A DNA stretch of 64,000 bases from Gymnopus androsaceus JB14 (Eukaryota; Basidiomycota; Agaricomycetes; Agaricales; Omphalotaceae). Shown here piece after piece: positions 48,254-59,805 of the stretch; positions within the stretch are counted from its first letter, which is position 1; each line of letters begins with the position of its first letter. The stretch covers positions 1 through 64,000 of the forward strand of contig ML769499.1 of the NCBI GenBank assembly GCA_009733575.1, given 5' to 3'. Below the pieces are notes generated by a model. That model ran no database searches, was not told the DNA's origin, and saw only the letters and a program-made list of their open reading frames with translations. The translations under genes were made by a program, and so were the position numbers.

Positions 48254-49918
48254 TTAGGACCAGGAGCACCAGCAGGATGAGTATATATAGCGGACTAACT
48301 GAATGTGTGAGACCTGGGTGCTTGGTAAGGAACTGGTGTGGAGAACAGTTAACTCCACACCTTGACCTCCTTCTATTCTGGATAAAGAGAACCCTTCATT
48401 GCTAGTCCCAGGGCCATTGTCAGAGTGACGACAGTTCACTGAAGGAATAGGTATTTAGTAAGACAGTGATAATCACGCTGGGAAGGAAAGGTTTAAGGAA
48501 GGGGAACATACAAGAAACAAGTAGAGAGAATGTATAAACTTTGGCGAGTATCATGTTCGCAATAACTAACAAGGCAGGATGTTGGACGTATTCAACTTGA
48601 GGATGGACTGAACTTACAAAAATAAAATCCGACGCTACTACGATTGAACATACCAATAGCGGTGGTTTGAGCAAGTAGGGACAGAAGGTTGCATTCCACT
48701 GTCCGCAGGATGAGTCGACGGAAACTTCTGATGAGAAAGAAAGTTAGCAGAGATGGTTGACGGAAATTCAGGACTAAATGTACTGTGGGGCACGATAACT
48801 GGCTTGGTTTTTGTGCAGCTCAATTCGGAATCGAAGACCCGGGTCAAGGTAGTAAATCATCGAGCCCGTGATCAAGACATCTGCGCCTCTATTGAACATT
48901 AAGCCCCATTACTTGTATATTTTAATGGAGAACAACTTACACGGAAGCCCCCAACCATATGTAGATCACAGGTCTAACAATCGGTCAACAGTTAAACTGG
49001 TTTATTACAAAGGAAGGCAAGTCCTGCACTTACTGGAGAAGGGTGAAATCTGAGATGCGATCGTATGTTGTTAGAACGTGTACTTGCCAACAACCCATAC
49101 CTGTGAATATTCAAGAATATTTAGCTTGCTAGATGAAGAACGGTGAGTTTCCCGTACACCAGCCCACTACGGAGAGACATCCTATGATTACAGGTAAAAT
49201 CTGATTTTTTTTCATGGACATTATCCAAAGGCGCCACGCATAGAATAGCTGCACGCTGAAAGCACACGTTGCCCTGTTGCAAGTGGTAACGGTTAACCAT
49301 TAGCATCAGCCCTGCAAACCCAAATACAACCGCTATCTCACAAGAAGAAACCTTCAGCGGGAATCGCCCAATGCATGGACGCCAATGCGGCGGGATCTGA
49401 AGAGTAAAGGTGGTCAGTAAGTAAGTGACCAAAAGATGGCTCCTGAGACTCACTCGCATAATTTGTGACAGTCCAATCATAAGTCAAAATACCTACGGAA
49501 ATATCAGTAGGATCGAAGCTTAGAGGAACGACAACGCCAACCAGTTCCAACGGTGTCACTAATGCACATGCTAACACACAGAATAACTAGGGCTTTGAAC
49601 CACCATCTATCAGTGCAGAGAACTTTGAGAAATAGGTCCATGCTGGTGGCAAGTTGGAGTAAGTATGCAAATGTGAGGGTCAAGGTTCAAGCACCCACTG
49701 GCACACAACACGATACCCATTGTTAAGTACTGTAATAATTAACAGTATCTGAGTCCAATTCATGCGAGGTAAGAGACTGGTACAAACTGAAATGTAGTTG
49801 CTGATAACCTGTTAAGTGTTGTCAGCTTCCTCAAATTTAGATTCACTTCAAAGATACCTACTACTGCTCCCACTGAAAGATTAATCTGGGTCTGCTCCAT
49901 TGTAGAAAGGCCTGACAT
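48254..49918 (-). pseudogene. DUF6534 membrane protein, copy H (probably broken)
   Basis: Most exons align with copy E, including the long exon 9. Exon 2 has about 5 extra bases (GTTAATTATTACAG), and exon 3 has two extra bases in the KFPTDRW segment (AAGTTCTCTGCACTG), so the frame fails unless other splice sites are used. It is convergent with the delta-COP chimera at 45141-47505. Confidence 0.65.
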
Positions 49919-51860
49919 CTAGTTGTTTCTAGTGTTGGAGTGAAAAGTGAGTAGTCTGGGTGGGGAGGATACACCGAAAGTTACTACATATAAGATAATT
50001 AATAAGTACGGATTACAACCTAGGGACGAATAGCTGTATACATTAAGGAGCCAGGGTCTTCTTGTTAGCAACTTGTTAGGGTGAAAGTTACTCGGGTAAA
50101 TTACGTTTGCGGACATCCAATAATATAGTAAGTACCGCCACGGAATCGAACATTCAATACAATTTTGGCATAAGCATACGATGTGCAGTCACTCTCGATT
50201 TGTCTGCTACGATATCGTCATAGAGTCAAGTACATATCTGGCTACGATCGGTCTTCCCACACAAAAAAAATCCACATTAGGCAAATCATGCGTGGGGATA
50301 AATATAGGGATATTAATTATTAACAATTATAAGCAGATTAATGTGAAGCCCGAGTGCTTGGATAGGAACTGGTGGGAGAATGGTCAATTCAACGATGCCT
50401 CCTCTTCTGGATGAAGAGAACCCTCCATTGCTGGCCGAGGTCATTGTCGGAGTGATGACAGTTCACTGAAGGAAGGAATAGGAACTTAGGAGAGGAATGA
50501 GGAAAGGAAGGGGAAATGTACAAGCAACAAGTAATGAGAATGTATAAACTTTGGCGTGTGTCATGTCCGTATGACTACCAAAGCGAGGTGAGGTGTAGTA
50601 TCCAACTTGAGAGTATATATTTCGACTGAACTTACCAAAATATAATCCAACGCTACTACAATTGAACAGACCAATAGCGATGGCTTGAGCAAGGAGGGAC
50701 AGAAGGTCGCATTCCACTATCCGAATGATGAGTTTACGGATACCTCTATGCTGAAACCGGTCGGAATGTTGCAGAAATGCCCGACGAGAACTCAGGACCC
50801 AGCTAAACGTACCCCGGGAGACAGGAGACAGTGGTTTAGTTGCATTTTGTATCGGAAACTGAGATCCAGGTAGTAGATCATCGAGCTTGTGATCAAGATA
50901 TCCGCACCTCTACTGAACATTTGGTCCCAATGTTTGCAGTTTTTGATGGAGAAGGACTTATAGGGAACCCCCCAGCCATATATAGATCACAGGTCTAACG
51001 ATCGGTGGGCAGTGAAACTGCGAGCTGAAAGTTCACTACAAATGAAGACAAATCCTGCACTTACTGTGACTTACAATAGAAGGTCCAAATCCGAGATGAG
51101 CTTGTGTGTTGCTGTAATGCGTACAATCCAACAACCAATACCTGTGAAGATTCAAGGATATTTAGTTCACAAGTGTTTGCTAGATGAAGAGCGGCAAGAT
51201 TCCTATACATCAGCCGAATATGGAGAGACATCTTACAGCTACAGGTAAAATCCAATTGTTTTTCATGGACATTACCCAAAGGCGCCATGCATAGAAGGGC
51301 TGCACAGTGAGACCACATGTTGCCCTGCAAGTGGTAACCGGTTATTAACCATTAGTGTTAGCATTGCAACCACAAATGCAGCTGCTATCTCACATGAGGA
51401 ACCTTCAGCGGGAATCACCCAATGAGTGAACACCAGTGCGGCGGGAGACCATGTAAGCCTAATGAATTGGCCCCTGTAATTTACCATCTGTCTGCATTAC
51501 ATTATCCCCCGTGAATCACCCAGCCAGTCCGGTTTCAAACGGGCACATTGTTGCATTAGATTAGGCTCCTTGTCACATTAGATTAGACTCGATTATCCTC
51601 CAAGTCTCATTACTGTATAATGAATATTATTAATATATATGTATGGTGCGCAAATTTCGGGCCCGCCTCCGCTTCCCTCCCCTCGTTTGCGCTTATTTTG
51701 ATAGGCGGCAACCCCGAACCCTAACCCCAACCACCACTAACCAAGCACATTTGGCAATGCCGGACTAGCTCTCTAATGTTAGGGTTCACCCTTCGGGCTA
51801 ACCCTAACGAGAGCCACAGCATTGCTTTGAAAGAAAAATAAAATATTCAATTATTTTTAG

Positions 51861-51924
51861 TACCTGTGAGGATTGAACACTCACCGCAATGCATGACCCA
51901 GCCCCACTACCAGAATCATTGACC
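51861..51924 (-). other. tRNA-derived (SINE-like) sequence
   Basis: On the minus strand, CTGGTAGTGGGGCTGGGTC resembles an A box and GTGTTCAATCCTCAC a B box, about 30 nt apart. An AATATTTTATTTTTC tail follows, as after the candidate at 10180-10265. It is not a functional tRNA. Confidence 0.4.
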
Positions 51925-51956
51925 AAGAATACTACTCTGGCATAAGACATGCATTA

Positions 51957-52332
51957 CTGTACCGTTTCGACCAAGTGTTCATGGGGTGTGACAGGTGACC
52001 AACCCTGTTCAGAAATCCAAGTGTTCACACGTTGCAGTGACCTGTGACCTAGCTGTGAACTGTTCACTAGGGGCTGACTATCCGTGCTTGTATATCCATA
52101 TATTAAATTATATTCTTCATGTTGCCTTATTTAAACTATTTTCAGCTTGTTTGGAAGTGAAATGTGAAAAAATTTAAGGGTTTTAAGTATTTTTTCTCAA
52201 TTTTGAATGAATTTTTTTTGGTTTTGGTTGTCACAGTGTTCACAACCTTAGGTGACCAGTGACAGCCTGCCGTGAACTGTTCATTTTGGACCAAAGTGAC
52301 ACGTGACTGAACACTTGGTCGAAACGGTACAG
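51957..52332. mobile_element. 376-bp TA-flanked TIR element (nested)
   Basis: The ends CTGTACCGTTTCGACCAAGT and its reverse complement are perfect for about 25 bp. TA flanks both sides (51955-51956, 52333-52334). The interior carries repeated GTGACC/GTTCAC words and an AT-rich centre. It is Tc1/mariner-like by target, non-autonomous, and lies inside the element at 51452-52470. Confidence 0.8.
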
Positions 52333-52892
52333 TATACAATGTAGTGTAGATATATTAGTCTGCCTACGTACAATTGTAGTAACTTGTATCGGAAATGAGA
52401 GTTTGTAACATGGGGGATAATGTAATGCAGACAGACAGTAAATTACGAGGGCCAATGCATTAGGCCTACATTGACTATTGCGGGTGGTTAGTACTGTCGC
52501 TTGACTGTCACCGATAGAATGGTTTCCGAGATTCCGAGGCTCACTCGTGTGATTTGCAACAGTCCAGTCATAAGTAGATACTGAAATAGTATCAGTAGTA
52601 GGCTCAAAGTACAACAACACAACCAGTTGCAATAGTATCACAAATGCACATGCTAGCACACAAAACAACTAGGGCTTTGAACCAACGATACCCATTGTTA
52701 AGTACTGTAATAACAGTACTCGAGACCAATTCATGCGAGTTAGTAAGAGACTTGTACAAACTGAAAGGTAGTTGCTGACAACCTGTTGAGTACCGTTAGC
52801 TTCCCCAAATTTAGATTCACTTCAAAGATACCTACTACTGCTCCCATTGAAAGATGAATCTAGGTCTGCTCTGCTGCTGAAAGGCCCAACAT

Positions 52893-53450
52893 CTTGAAGT
52901 AATAGTGGCTTTTGGTGTTGTGAACAGTCAGTGGTTTGGGTGGGGAGGATATGCCAAAGCTCACTAAAGGATAATTAATTAATAATATGTACAGATTATA
53001 GCCTAGTAGGGTAGATCGAGGGTAAATGTTGAGATATATGAAGTATTGTGCATAACTCACCAAAGTATATTCAATCAAAAAACAGTAAGTGAGTGTTCTT
53101 CCTTCAACTAGTTACTGTACCAATTAGTTACAGTCAATTTTTGCCGCACATGGGATTTGGGGTACAAAGAACCAAGACCCATCACTCGGATGTGTAGCTC
53201 TTGAGCTACTTCAAGCCGCTTCATACAGGACTTGAAATCGGATTGAAAAACTTTTTTTTGGACCTTCATATCACCAGTTGAAGAGTACTTGGCAAGGGAG
53301 AGGTGTAGCGAAAAAAAGGTCTTTTATTTGTCGAGAAAATACTGGAAACGGTTAGGAACGTTTGAAAATCAAGCTTTCACTCAGGCTTTCTTCCGGTGAA
53401 CACCTGTCCGGGTATTTTTCATGAATGAGCGACTGAGATCTACTTATTTA
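52893..53450. repeat. 5' flank of DUF6534 copy I
   Basis: 53270-53440 matches 40190-40350. No gene is seen. Confidence 0.5.
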
Positions 53451-53725
53451 GCTTCCGACTCCTATCCAACATTTCGGTAAAGCTGCTCTTTGTGTATACA
53501 AATTGAAATTACACAAAGGGCTATTCAGATACGCAAGCAAAGGTTTGGGATGCCACGAGTAAGTAGTAACGCTGCTTGGGGACCATATGACACAGCTTTA
53601 AACGAGATATTTAACTTGACGTATAATCAATAAGTGCTTTTGTGTTTCTAGAACCAGGGTTAACCTATTTCCATAGAGACTTTGTAGAAATTATGGAAAT
53701 GTTGTACAAGAGACTGAATGAAAAG
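53451..53725 (+). pseudogene. ENTH fragment, block 5' half
   Basis: It encodes FGKAAL-type residues, YSDTQAKV, the SNAAWGP-like segment, LNEIFNLTYNQ and then FVEIMEMLYKRLNE. It is cut at 53725 by the large nested insertion and resumes at 59806. A 4-bp duplication (AGTA) disrupts the frame near 53565. Confidence 0.75.
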
Positions 53726-54092
53726 TATGAACGCATTTTTCATCATTTAATGTACATCTTGATCAAAATGTGATGATCTTACTTTATTGACGTACTTTAA
53801 GCATGTATTTCTACTTCGTGTGTGTACATGAGCATGTTTGTTGCTCCTCTCATCCAAATTTCTACTTGGTTCTCAGTTCACTTTCTTGATTCTTACACAT
53901 GTCCCTATACTACTCAAACTTACCTGTGATTATTTGTACTTCTAACTCGGTATAACTGCGCACTTTTATTGGCACCTTCTGCCACTGTATCTCACTATGT
54001 CCGCTTGACTTTTTCTAGGGTACTTCTGACTTTTTCTAAGATTCCATTGACTTTCTTTAGCTTTCAGTTAACTGACTTTGAATTATCTAAGT

Positions 54093-54157
54093 GTGAGAAA
54101 CTTCACAGAACCTTGCTGCAACTTCGAGTTGCAGCAAGGCTCTGGAAAGTTTCTCAC
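54093..54157. repeat. 65-bp imperfect hairpin
   Basis: GTGAGAAACTT pairs with AAGTTTCTCAC and CCTTGCTGCAACT with AGTTGCAGCAAGG, around a 3-nt centre. It lies in the TIR element just upstream of the Copia insertion. Confidence 0.8.
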
Positions 54158-54541
54158 GCTACCGACTCCTGAGCATCTACTCTTAGCCTAAAAGCTGATC
54201 ACATGCATCCCGTTCATTGAGCTCTTCAATATAAGTTCAATATCACAGTGAGTGGGGAGGCGGGGAGGCGGGCTCAATGAGTGGGAGGTGTGTGTGGTGG
54301 TGGGGCATGATGTCGTTGCCATGTGGTGTTGCAGTGAGGCATAGAAATATTTTGAAGTGCCTTGAAGCACCTGCCCTGTTGGTAAAGTCAGTAAAGTCAG
54401 TTGGTCTTTAATCAGCGTCAGTTGACATTCAAACAAATCTAATTGGTTTCACTGGTAGTCAGATGAATTAGCAGTAAAATGAAGCACATCTCTAAGTACC
54501 TCAACAACCCTGAGATAATACGAAGTAAGCTAACAAAGAAC

Positions 54542-54847
54542 TGTTGAGATAAGTGATCCGTACATCTGCTTTGACATTTCCTTTTGTAGATACTTACTTC
54601 CGTTCACGTTTTTCCTCTTTTACTTCCGCTCATGCAGCTTACTAATACTACCTAGTTCCTATGATATAGCCAGTAGCTTGGTACAGCCTCACCTCAGTTG
54701 TTCTATCGCTTTACAACTGAGGTGAGTATTATCTCTTATATTAAACCTTACTTTATATACTGATATGATCGTAGTCACTTCGTCTACAGGTACATTTATA
54801 TCAATAGAGTTGTTCTATCGCTTTACAACTGAGTCACTTTGTCTACA
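54542..54847 (+). repeat. 5' LTR (306 bp)
   Basis: It begins TGTTGAGATAAG and ends GTCTACA. It contains an internal direct repeat, TTGTTCTATCGCTTTACAAC, twice. It differs from the 3' LTR by four transitions and an 8-bp ACTGATAT stretch. Confidence 0.92.
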
Positions 54848-54950
54848 GATTATGAGACTGGTCTTTCCCTGAGAGATTCAAAATCTAGTGAAGCAAAAGA
54901 AACCACAAAAGCGAATTTAATTCACAAAACGCCGAACACCGATTTACGAA

Positions 54951-57900
54951 ATGTTGACCAACCCGAGTAACGTCTCGATCCCGAGGTTCCCCGAGGATAA
55001 CCAGCTTGACAGTGACAGAAACTGGCGTACTTACAAACGCGAATGCATACTCGCATTAAAAGCAAGAAGTCTATTACAATATATCGAGGGAACTATTGTA
55101 CGGCCATTATTCCAAACGACTCAGACTGCCGCACCCGCAACCACTACTACTTCTTCCACGACTGCAACTACTACTACCTCTACCACACCAACCCAAACTC
55201 CCATCTGGAGCAGTACACCCCTCTATGAAGAATGGACCACCCGAGATGCTACAGCTACAAGCATCATCATCACTAATGTTCGGGATCCAGTTGGCGTTGG
55301 GATTGAGGACGATAAATCTGCAGCGGAAATCTGGAAGTTCCTGATCAATAAATACGAGAAACGAGTTGAACAACGAATCCACTTAGCTGATACGGCACTC
55401 AGATCCCACACCTATGAACCAGAATTGACGACGATGGAGGACCATGAGAAGAAGATGAAAAATCTCCTTCGCACGCTCAAGGACTATGGGGGAACATGTA
55501 GCAATCCCCAATTCCATCTCATCGTTGTTGCCTCCCTTCTCTTGGACTGGAAGCAGGATACTAGGAACGTACCCGGTACCTCCAGCAAGGACGCGTTCAC
55601 CTTCCTACACAGCCTCTATCTCGAGAAACAACAGGAGCACGAATCGAGTGAGAGGGATGAGAAACGAGTAAAGGCGCTGTTGGTGAGCCACAACACAACA
55701 GCAGCAGCAGTAGAACCCCAGCAACCTGGCAGGAACAGCGATCTAGTCTGTAGCAACTGTGGGAAACGCGGTCATACTATACACCACTGCTGGGTGAAAG
55801 GCAGAGGTGCTGAGGGTGAAGGTCCAAAGAACTGGCGCGTACAACGACCCAATCACTCCAACTCGAACTCCAACGCAAACACGAACAGCGTTAACGCAGC
55901 TTCTGTGGTGGCAGACCCCGAACCCAGCCAACTCTTTGTCCTATCCGCTGATTCCATGGGTAGGTCTCATACACAAATGCCAAAAGCTAGCCCTGACACA
56001 ACATCCTCTAGACATGAGCCTGCCCTGGTGATTGAAAGGAGTGATGAGTTGGGAGAACTAGCGGGCATATGTAGAGACTTACCTATACACTGTAAACTTG
56101 TGCCCAATACAGACAAGTGCTCCGTTTGTCATGGCAAAACGGAATTCCATCCCAAAACCTACATTGATTCCGGAGCTACACAACACTGCTGGGTATTGAG
56201 GAATGACTTCATATTGTTTGCGGATGTCGTTGGACAAAAGGGGAGTAGTGCCATAGCAGGAGATGCAGGGAGATTTGACATAAAAGGTGTAGGAACAGTG
56301 CAGTTCCAGACCAGAGTTGGGGAAGAGAGGAGAGTCATACAACTCAAGAACACAAAATTCATTCCGTCTTTTGACCAGAATTTAATATTGCTCTCTGTGC
56401 TAGACAACCGCGGATGTAAAGGCAGCTGGGGCAACGGCAAAATCAACGTTAGAGACTGCTCTGGTAATCTCGTCATGTGCGGGAAGAGCAAAGGAAGGAT
56501 GTACGAGGTCGAGGTAATGAATTGAGAACCGCAGCCACAGGCTCACCTTGCGAGATCCCACAATAAACCAACAGACATTGCTACCTGGCACAGAAGACTC
56601 GGCCACGTTGGTATTCCCCAAATCTTGAGAATGGCAAGCTGAAACCTAGTCGATGGGCTGAACATCACAACGAAATCGACAGTGGGAATGTGTGAAGCAT
56701 GTCTGTATGGGAAAGCAACACGGAGACCGTTTGATGAGGAGGTTACACACGAGATGGAGGTACTGGAACGCGTCCACATAGACCTCTGGGGTCCTGCGCA
56801 GACGCCTAGTCGAGGAGGAGCAGTCTACTTGATGATCTGCTCAGACAGCTGATCGACAATGAAGATTCCATACTTCCTGAACAACAAACCGGCTGTGACA
56901 ACTGTGAAGGAGTTCCACAGATACAGGATGATGGCAGAGACACAAACGGGGAAACAGATACGCATTATTCGAGTCGACGGCGGCAGGGAATTCGACAATG
57001 CGTTGATGGATGCTTACTGCACAGAACAGGGCATAGTTGTCGAGAAGATTCCACCTTATTCCTCCGCTGCTAATGGGATGGCTGAGCGAGCAAATCAGAT
57101 GGTGATTTCAGGAGTACGCACCATGCTAGATGAATCCGGTTTGCCTGCATCATTCTGGGCAGAAGCGGCCAGCACCTTCCTCTATATTGACGGCTTCGTC
57201 CCCTCATCCTGAATCCCGGACAACATCTCTGTTGAAGTCTGGACTAGGAAACGGCCGGACGTTTCACACCTATGCCCATTCGGTTGCGACTGTTGGGCTA
57301 CGCTGCTGGAAGTTTGTAAAACAGGGAAACTGGCGAGGCAAGTGGTGAAAGGGAAATTGTTGGGATTCATGGGGTGGAGAGGATATCGACTCTGGATTCC
57401 AGAGTGGAGGAAAATCATTGAGTTGAGGGATGTTTGTTTTGAGGAAGGAAACGGTCAACATACAGTGGAAAGTGGCGAGGTCCAACTCACCAGACAGGGG
57501 CCGGATAATGAGGTAACAGTTGATCGGTGTCCAAATTGTGACAGCAGTGATACCGGAGATGTCGTGATGCCGAGGAATCTGTCTCGGTACTCCTCTCCGC
57601 TGTCCTCTCCTCCAGATTCTCATCCTCCATCTCCTCCAGCCCCTCCAACTGCTCCTCCCACTCGGAATCTTTGGGATCAATCACACCAGGGTACACTCAA
57701 CGTCAACGCGTTGGTCCGAAGGCAGATGGGATGGTCAGCTGACCGCGAACAGACCATGCTCACACTAATAGCGAAAAACCCCTGGGCGTTTGCCTCCTCA
57801 ACGGACAACTCGGACATGTTTATTCCGAAATCGTACAGTCAGGCAATGAAAAGGCCAGAGTTATGGGTGCCAGCAATGGAGACGGAATATAACACACTGC

Positions 57901-59405
57901 TGGAAAAGGGTGTTTGGGAACTAGTGAAGCTACCACCGGGAGCTAACTTGACGAAAGGCAGATGGGTCTACGCCATAAAGTGGACAGCAAATGGTGAGGT
58001 AGACAAGAGGAAGGCTCGATGGGTGGCACAAGGGTTCACGCAGGTTTTTGGGATAGATTACGAGGAGACTTACAGGAGCATTGCAAGATTCGAATCCTTG
58101 CATATCATCATTGCGATCATCGTGGTCCTACGACTCTCATTCTTTCACGTCGACTTCAAAGCCGCCTTCCTCAATAGTCCCATATCTCACGATGTCTATA
58201 TGGAACAACCTCATGGTTTCAGCAAGCCGGGCCAGGAACACTTAGTCTGCAAGTTGAAATGCATGATATATGGTCTCAAACAAGGATCCCACGACTGGCA
58301 GGCCACACTGGGGAAAGCGTATAGAGAGGATGGTTATTTGATGTCAAACGCTGACCCGTTGGTTCGCGTCCAGAAGGAGAAGGGCAAGTACACCATCCAT
58401 GGGACATATGGAGATGATGTCTTTGGCGGTACATTGGGAGAGAAACGCGAGATTGTGGAAGAGCTTTGGAAACATTGGGAGTCAAACGAAGTTGGAAATG
58501 GGACACTTCTTGGCGTTCAGATTACACAGGATACTGCAACCGGCAGTATTACTCTATCGCAGGAGGTATATTTTGAGAAGATGCTCGACCACTTCAACTT
58601 CCAGGACATACACCCACGTCACACACCCTTACCTCTAGGAGTCAAATTGGAGGAATCGCCGGTCCCGCTACCAGATGAAGAACGGGATTTCATGAACAGG
58701 AAACCGTATAGGGAGTTCGTTGGTTGCGTAATGTGGGGGCAGGGACTTACACGTCGAGATATCTCCTTTGCGGCAGGTCTATTAGCAAGATATCAACTCA
58801 ATCCAGGTCAAAGCCATTGGGATTGCATAGAGTGGTTGGCAAGATACATCAAATGGTCAATACACTATGCCATCACCTACCAACCACCGCCACAGAAGGA
58901 AACATCTGGTGATAGTCTCCAACCATTGGGCTTTTCTGATTCGGACCATGGTGGATGTGTGGATACTAGGAGGTCGACGGGCGGTTATGTCTTCTTCATG
59001 GCAGGAGGACCAGTATGCTGGAGTTCCTGACAACAACCGGAGGTGATGCGCTCTACAACTGGTGCAGAGTATATTGGACTAGCGGTGGCTTCAGACCAAG
59101 CAATCTGGCTGAAATCGTTTATGTCCGAGGCCGGTTTACCACTGGAATGCCCAATTGAGATCTGGAACGATTGTACAGGAGCCGTTGCACAAACTCAGAA
59201 TTTGAAGAAATTAGCGGCCGTTAAGGCAATTGACATGGCATACCACGCTATCCACGAGAGGGTGGAAAAGAAGACGATTACGGTGAATCAAATTAGGTCT
59301 GGGGACAATGTGGCGGATGTATTGACAAAACCATTGAGGGCGGCAGCGCTCAGGAACTGCATGCACATGCTGGGCTTGGATTGTACGGATCGGGGGGAGT
59401 GTTGA
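54951..59405 (+). pseudogene. Copia gag-pol polyprotein with five in-frame TGA codons
   Basis: One frame of 1485 codons with no frameshift. Gag (about 1-330) has a CCHC knuckle CSNCGKRGHTIHHC. Protease has YIDSGATQH. Integrase has WHRRLGH..CEAC, HIDLWGP, RVDGGREF and NGMAERANQ. Reverse transcriptase has VDFKAAFLN and a YGDD centre (usually YVDD in copia). RNase H/C-terminal part: SDSDHGGCVDTRRST, TTGAEYIGL, ADVLTKPL. TGA stops interrupt at 56523, 56640, 56850, 57210 and 59028; the natural stop (59403-59405) lies inside the first bases of the 3' LTR. All five premature stops could derive from CGA. Confidence 0.92.
59392..59399 (+). promoter_or_regulatory. polypurine tract
   Basis: GGGGGGAG lies immediately before the 3' LTR, the expected plus-strand priming site. 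Confidence 0.75.
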
Positions 59406-59697
59406 GATAAGTGATCCATACATCTGCTTTGACATTTCCTTTTGTAGATACTTACTTCCGTTCACGTTTTTCCTCTTTTACTTCCGCTCACGCAGCTTAC
59501 TAATACTACCTAGTTCCTATGATATAGCCGGTAGCTTGGTACAGCCTCACCTCAGTTGTTCTATCGCTTTACAACTGAGGTGAGTATTATCTCTTATATT
59601 AAACCTTACTTTATATGATCGTAGTCACTTCGTCTACAGGTACATTTATATCAATAGAGTTGTTCTATCGCTTTACAACTGAGTCACTTCGTCTACA
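59400..59697 (+). repeat. 3' LTR (298 bp)
   Basis: It begins TGTTGAGATAAG and ends GTCTACA. It lacks the 8-bp ACTGATAT of the 5' LTR but keeps both internal repeats. Confidence 0.92.
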
Positions 59698-59805
59698 AGT
59701 ACGTCGATCAATGTTCAAGTACAATGTAATCACACAATCCACCGGAAACATAAAGTACATCACACCATTATGCGGCCTCTTTTTCCGATGAACAATGCTG
59801 TCATA

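Larger units (their letters stand above)
51452..52470. mobile_element. 1.0-kb TIR element in DUF6534 copy I
   Basis: Terminal inverted repeats of about 60 bp, starting TGTARGCCTAATG and including TCTGCATTACATTATCCCCC, face each other at 51452-51512 and 52409-52470. Inside are a TTAGGG/CCCTAA-containing inverted pair (about 51710-51812), a tRNA-like sequence and a second TIR element. No transposase is encoded. The target duplication is unclear. Confidence 0.75.
50345..52892 (-). pseudogene. DUF6534 membrane protein, copy I (interrupted)
   Basis: Exons 1-2 and parts of 3-4 lie at 52892-52490, the rest at 51440-50345. Between them, at the exon 5 region, sits the TIR element 51452-52470. The first half of exon 3 (YFSKFP..WW) is deleted near 52680. 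The downstream part keeps GADILITSSMIYYLDL and KLIIRIVECDLLSLLAQAI. Confidence 0.8.
54542..59697 (+). mobile_element. Ty1/copia LTR retrotransposon, decayed
   Basis: A full-length element of 5156 bp with two LTRs (TG...CA ends) and a single long frame in copia order: gag, protease, integrase, reverse transcriptase, RNase H. Candidate 5-bp target duplications AGAAC/AGTAC differ at one position. A purine run precedes the 3' LTR. I could not recognise a primer-binding site with confidence just after 54847. It is inserted in a TIR element, itself inside an ENTH fragment. Confidence 0.93.
53726..59805. mobile_element. TIR element 'TATGAAAGC', copy 3, split by Copia
   Basis: The left end TATGAACGCATTTTTCATCA matches 14601 onward. 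The right part (CCTCTTTTTCCGATGAAC) matches 15957-15990. GAAAAG flanks both sides (53720-53725, 59806-59811). About 0.9 kb belongs to this element; the rest is the Copia element at 54542-59697. The final 70 bp of the right terminal repeat are missing compared with copy 1. Confidence 0.65.

Noticed and set aside
51700..51820. CCCTAA/TTAGGG words suggesting an internal telomere
   Set aside because: Only a few non-tandem units are present, forming an inverted pair within a transposon-like element.
56523..59030. TGA codons in Copia as recoded sense codons (alternative code or readthrough)
   Set aside because: Other genes in the window end in TGA normally and contain no internal TGA in intact frames; CGA decay explains the pattern better.
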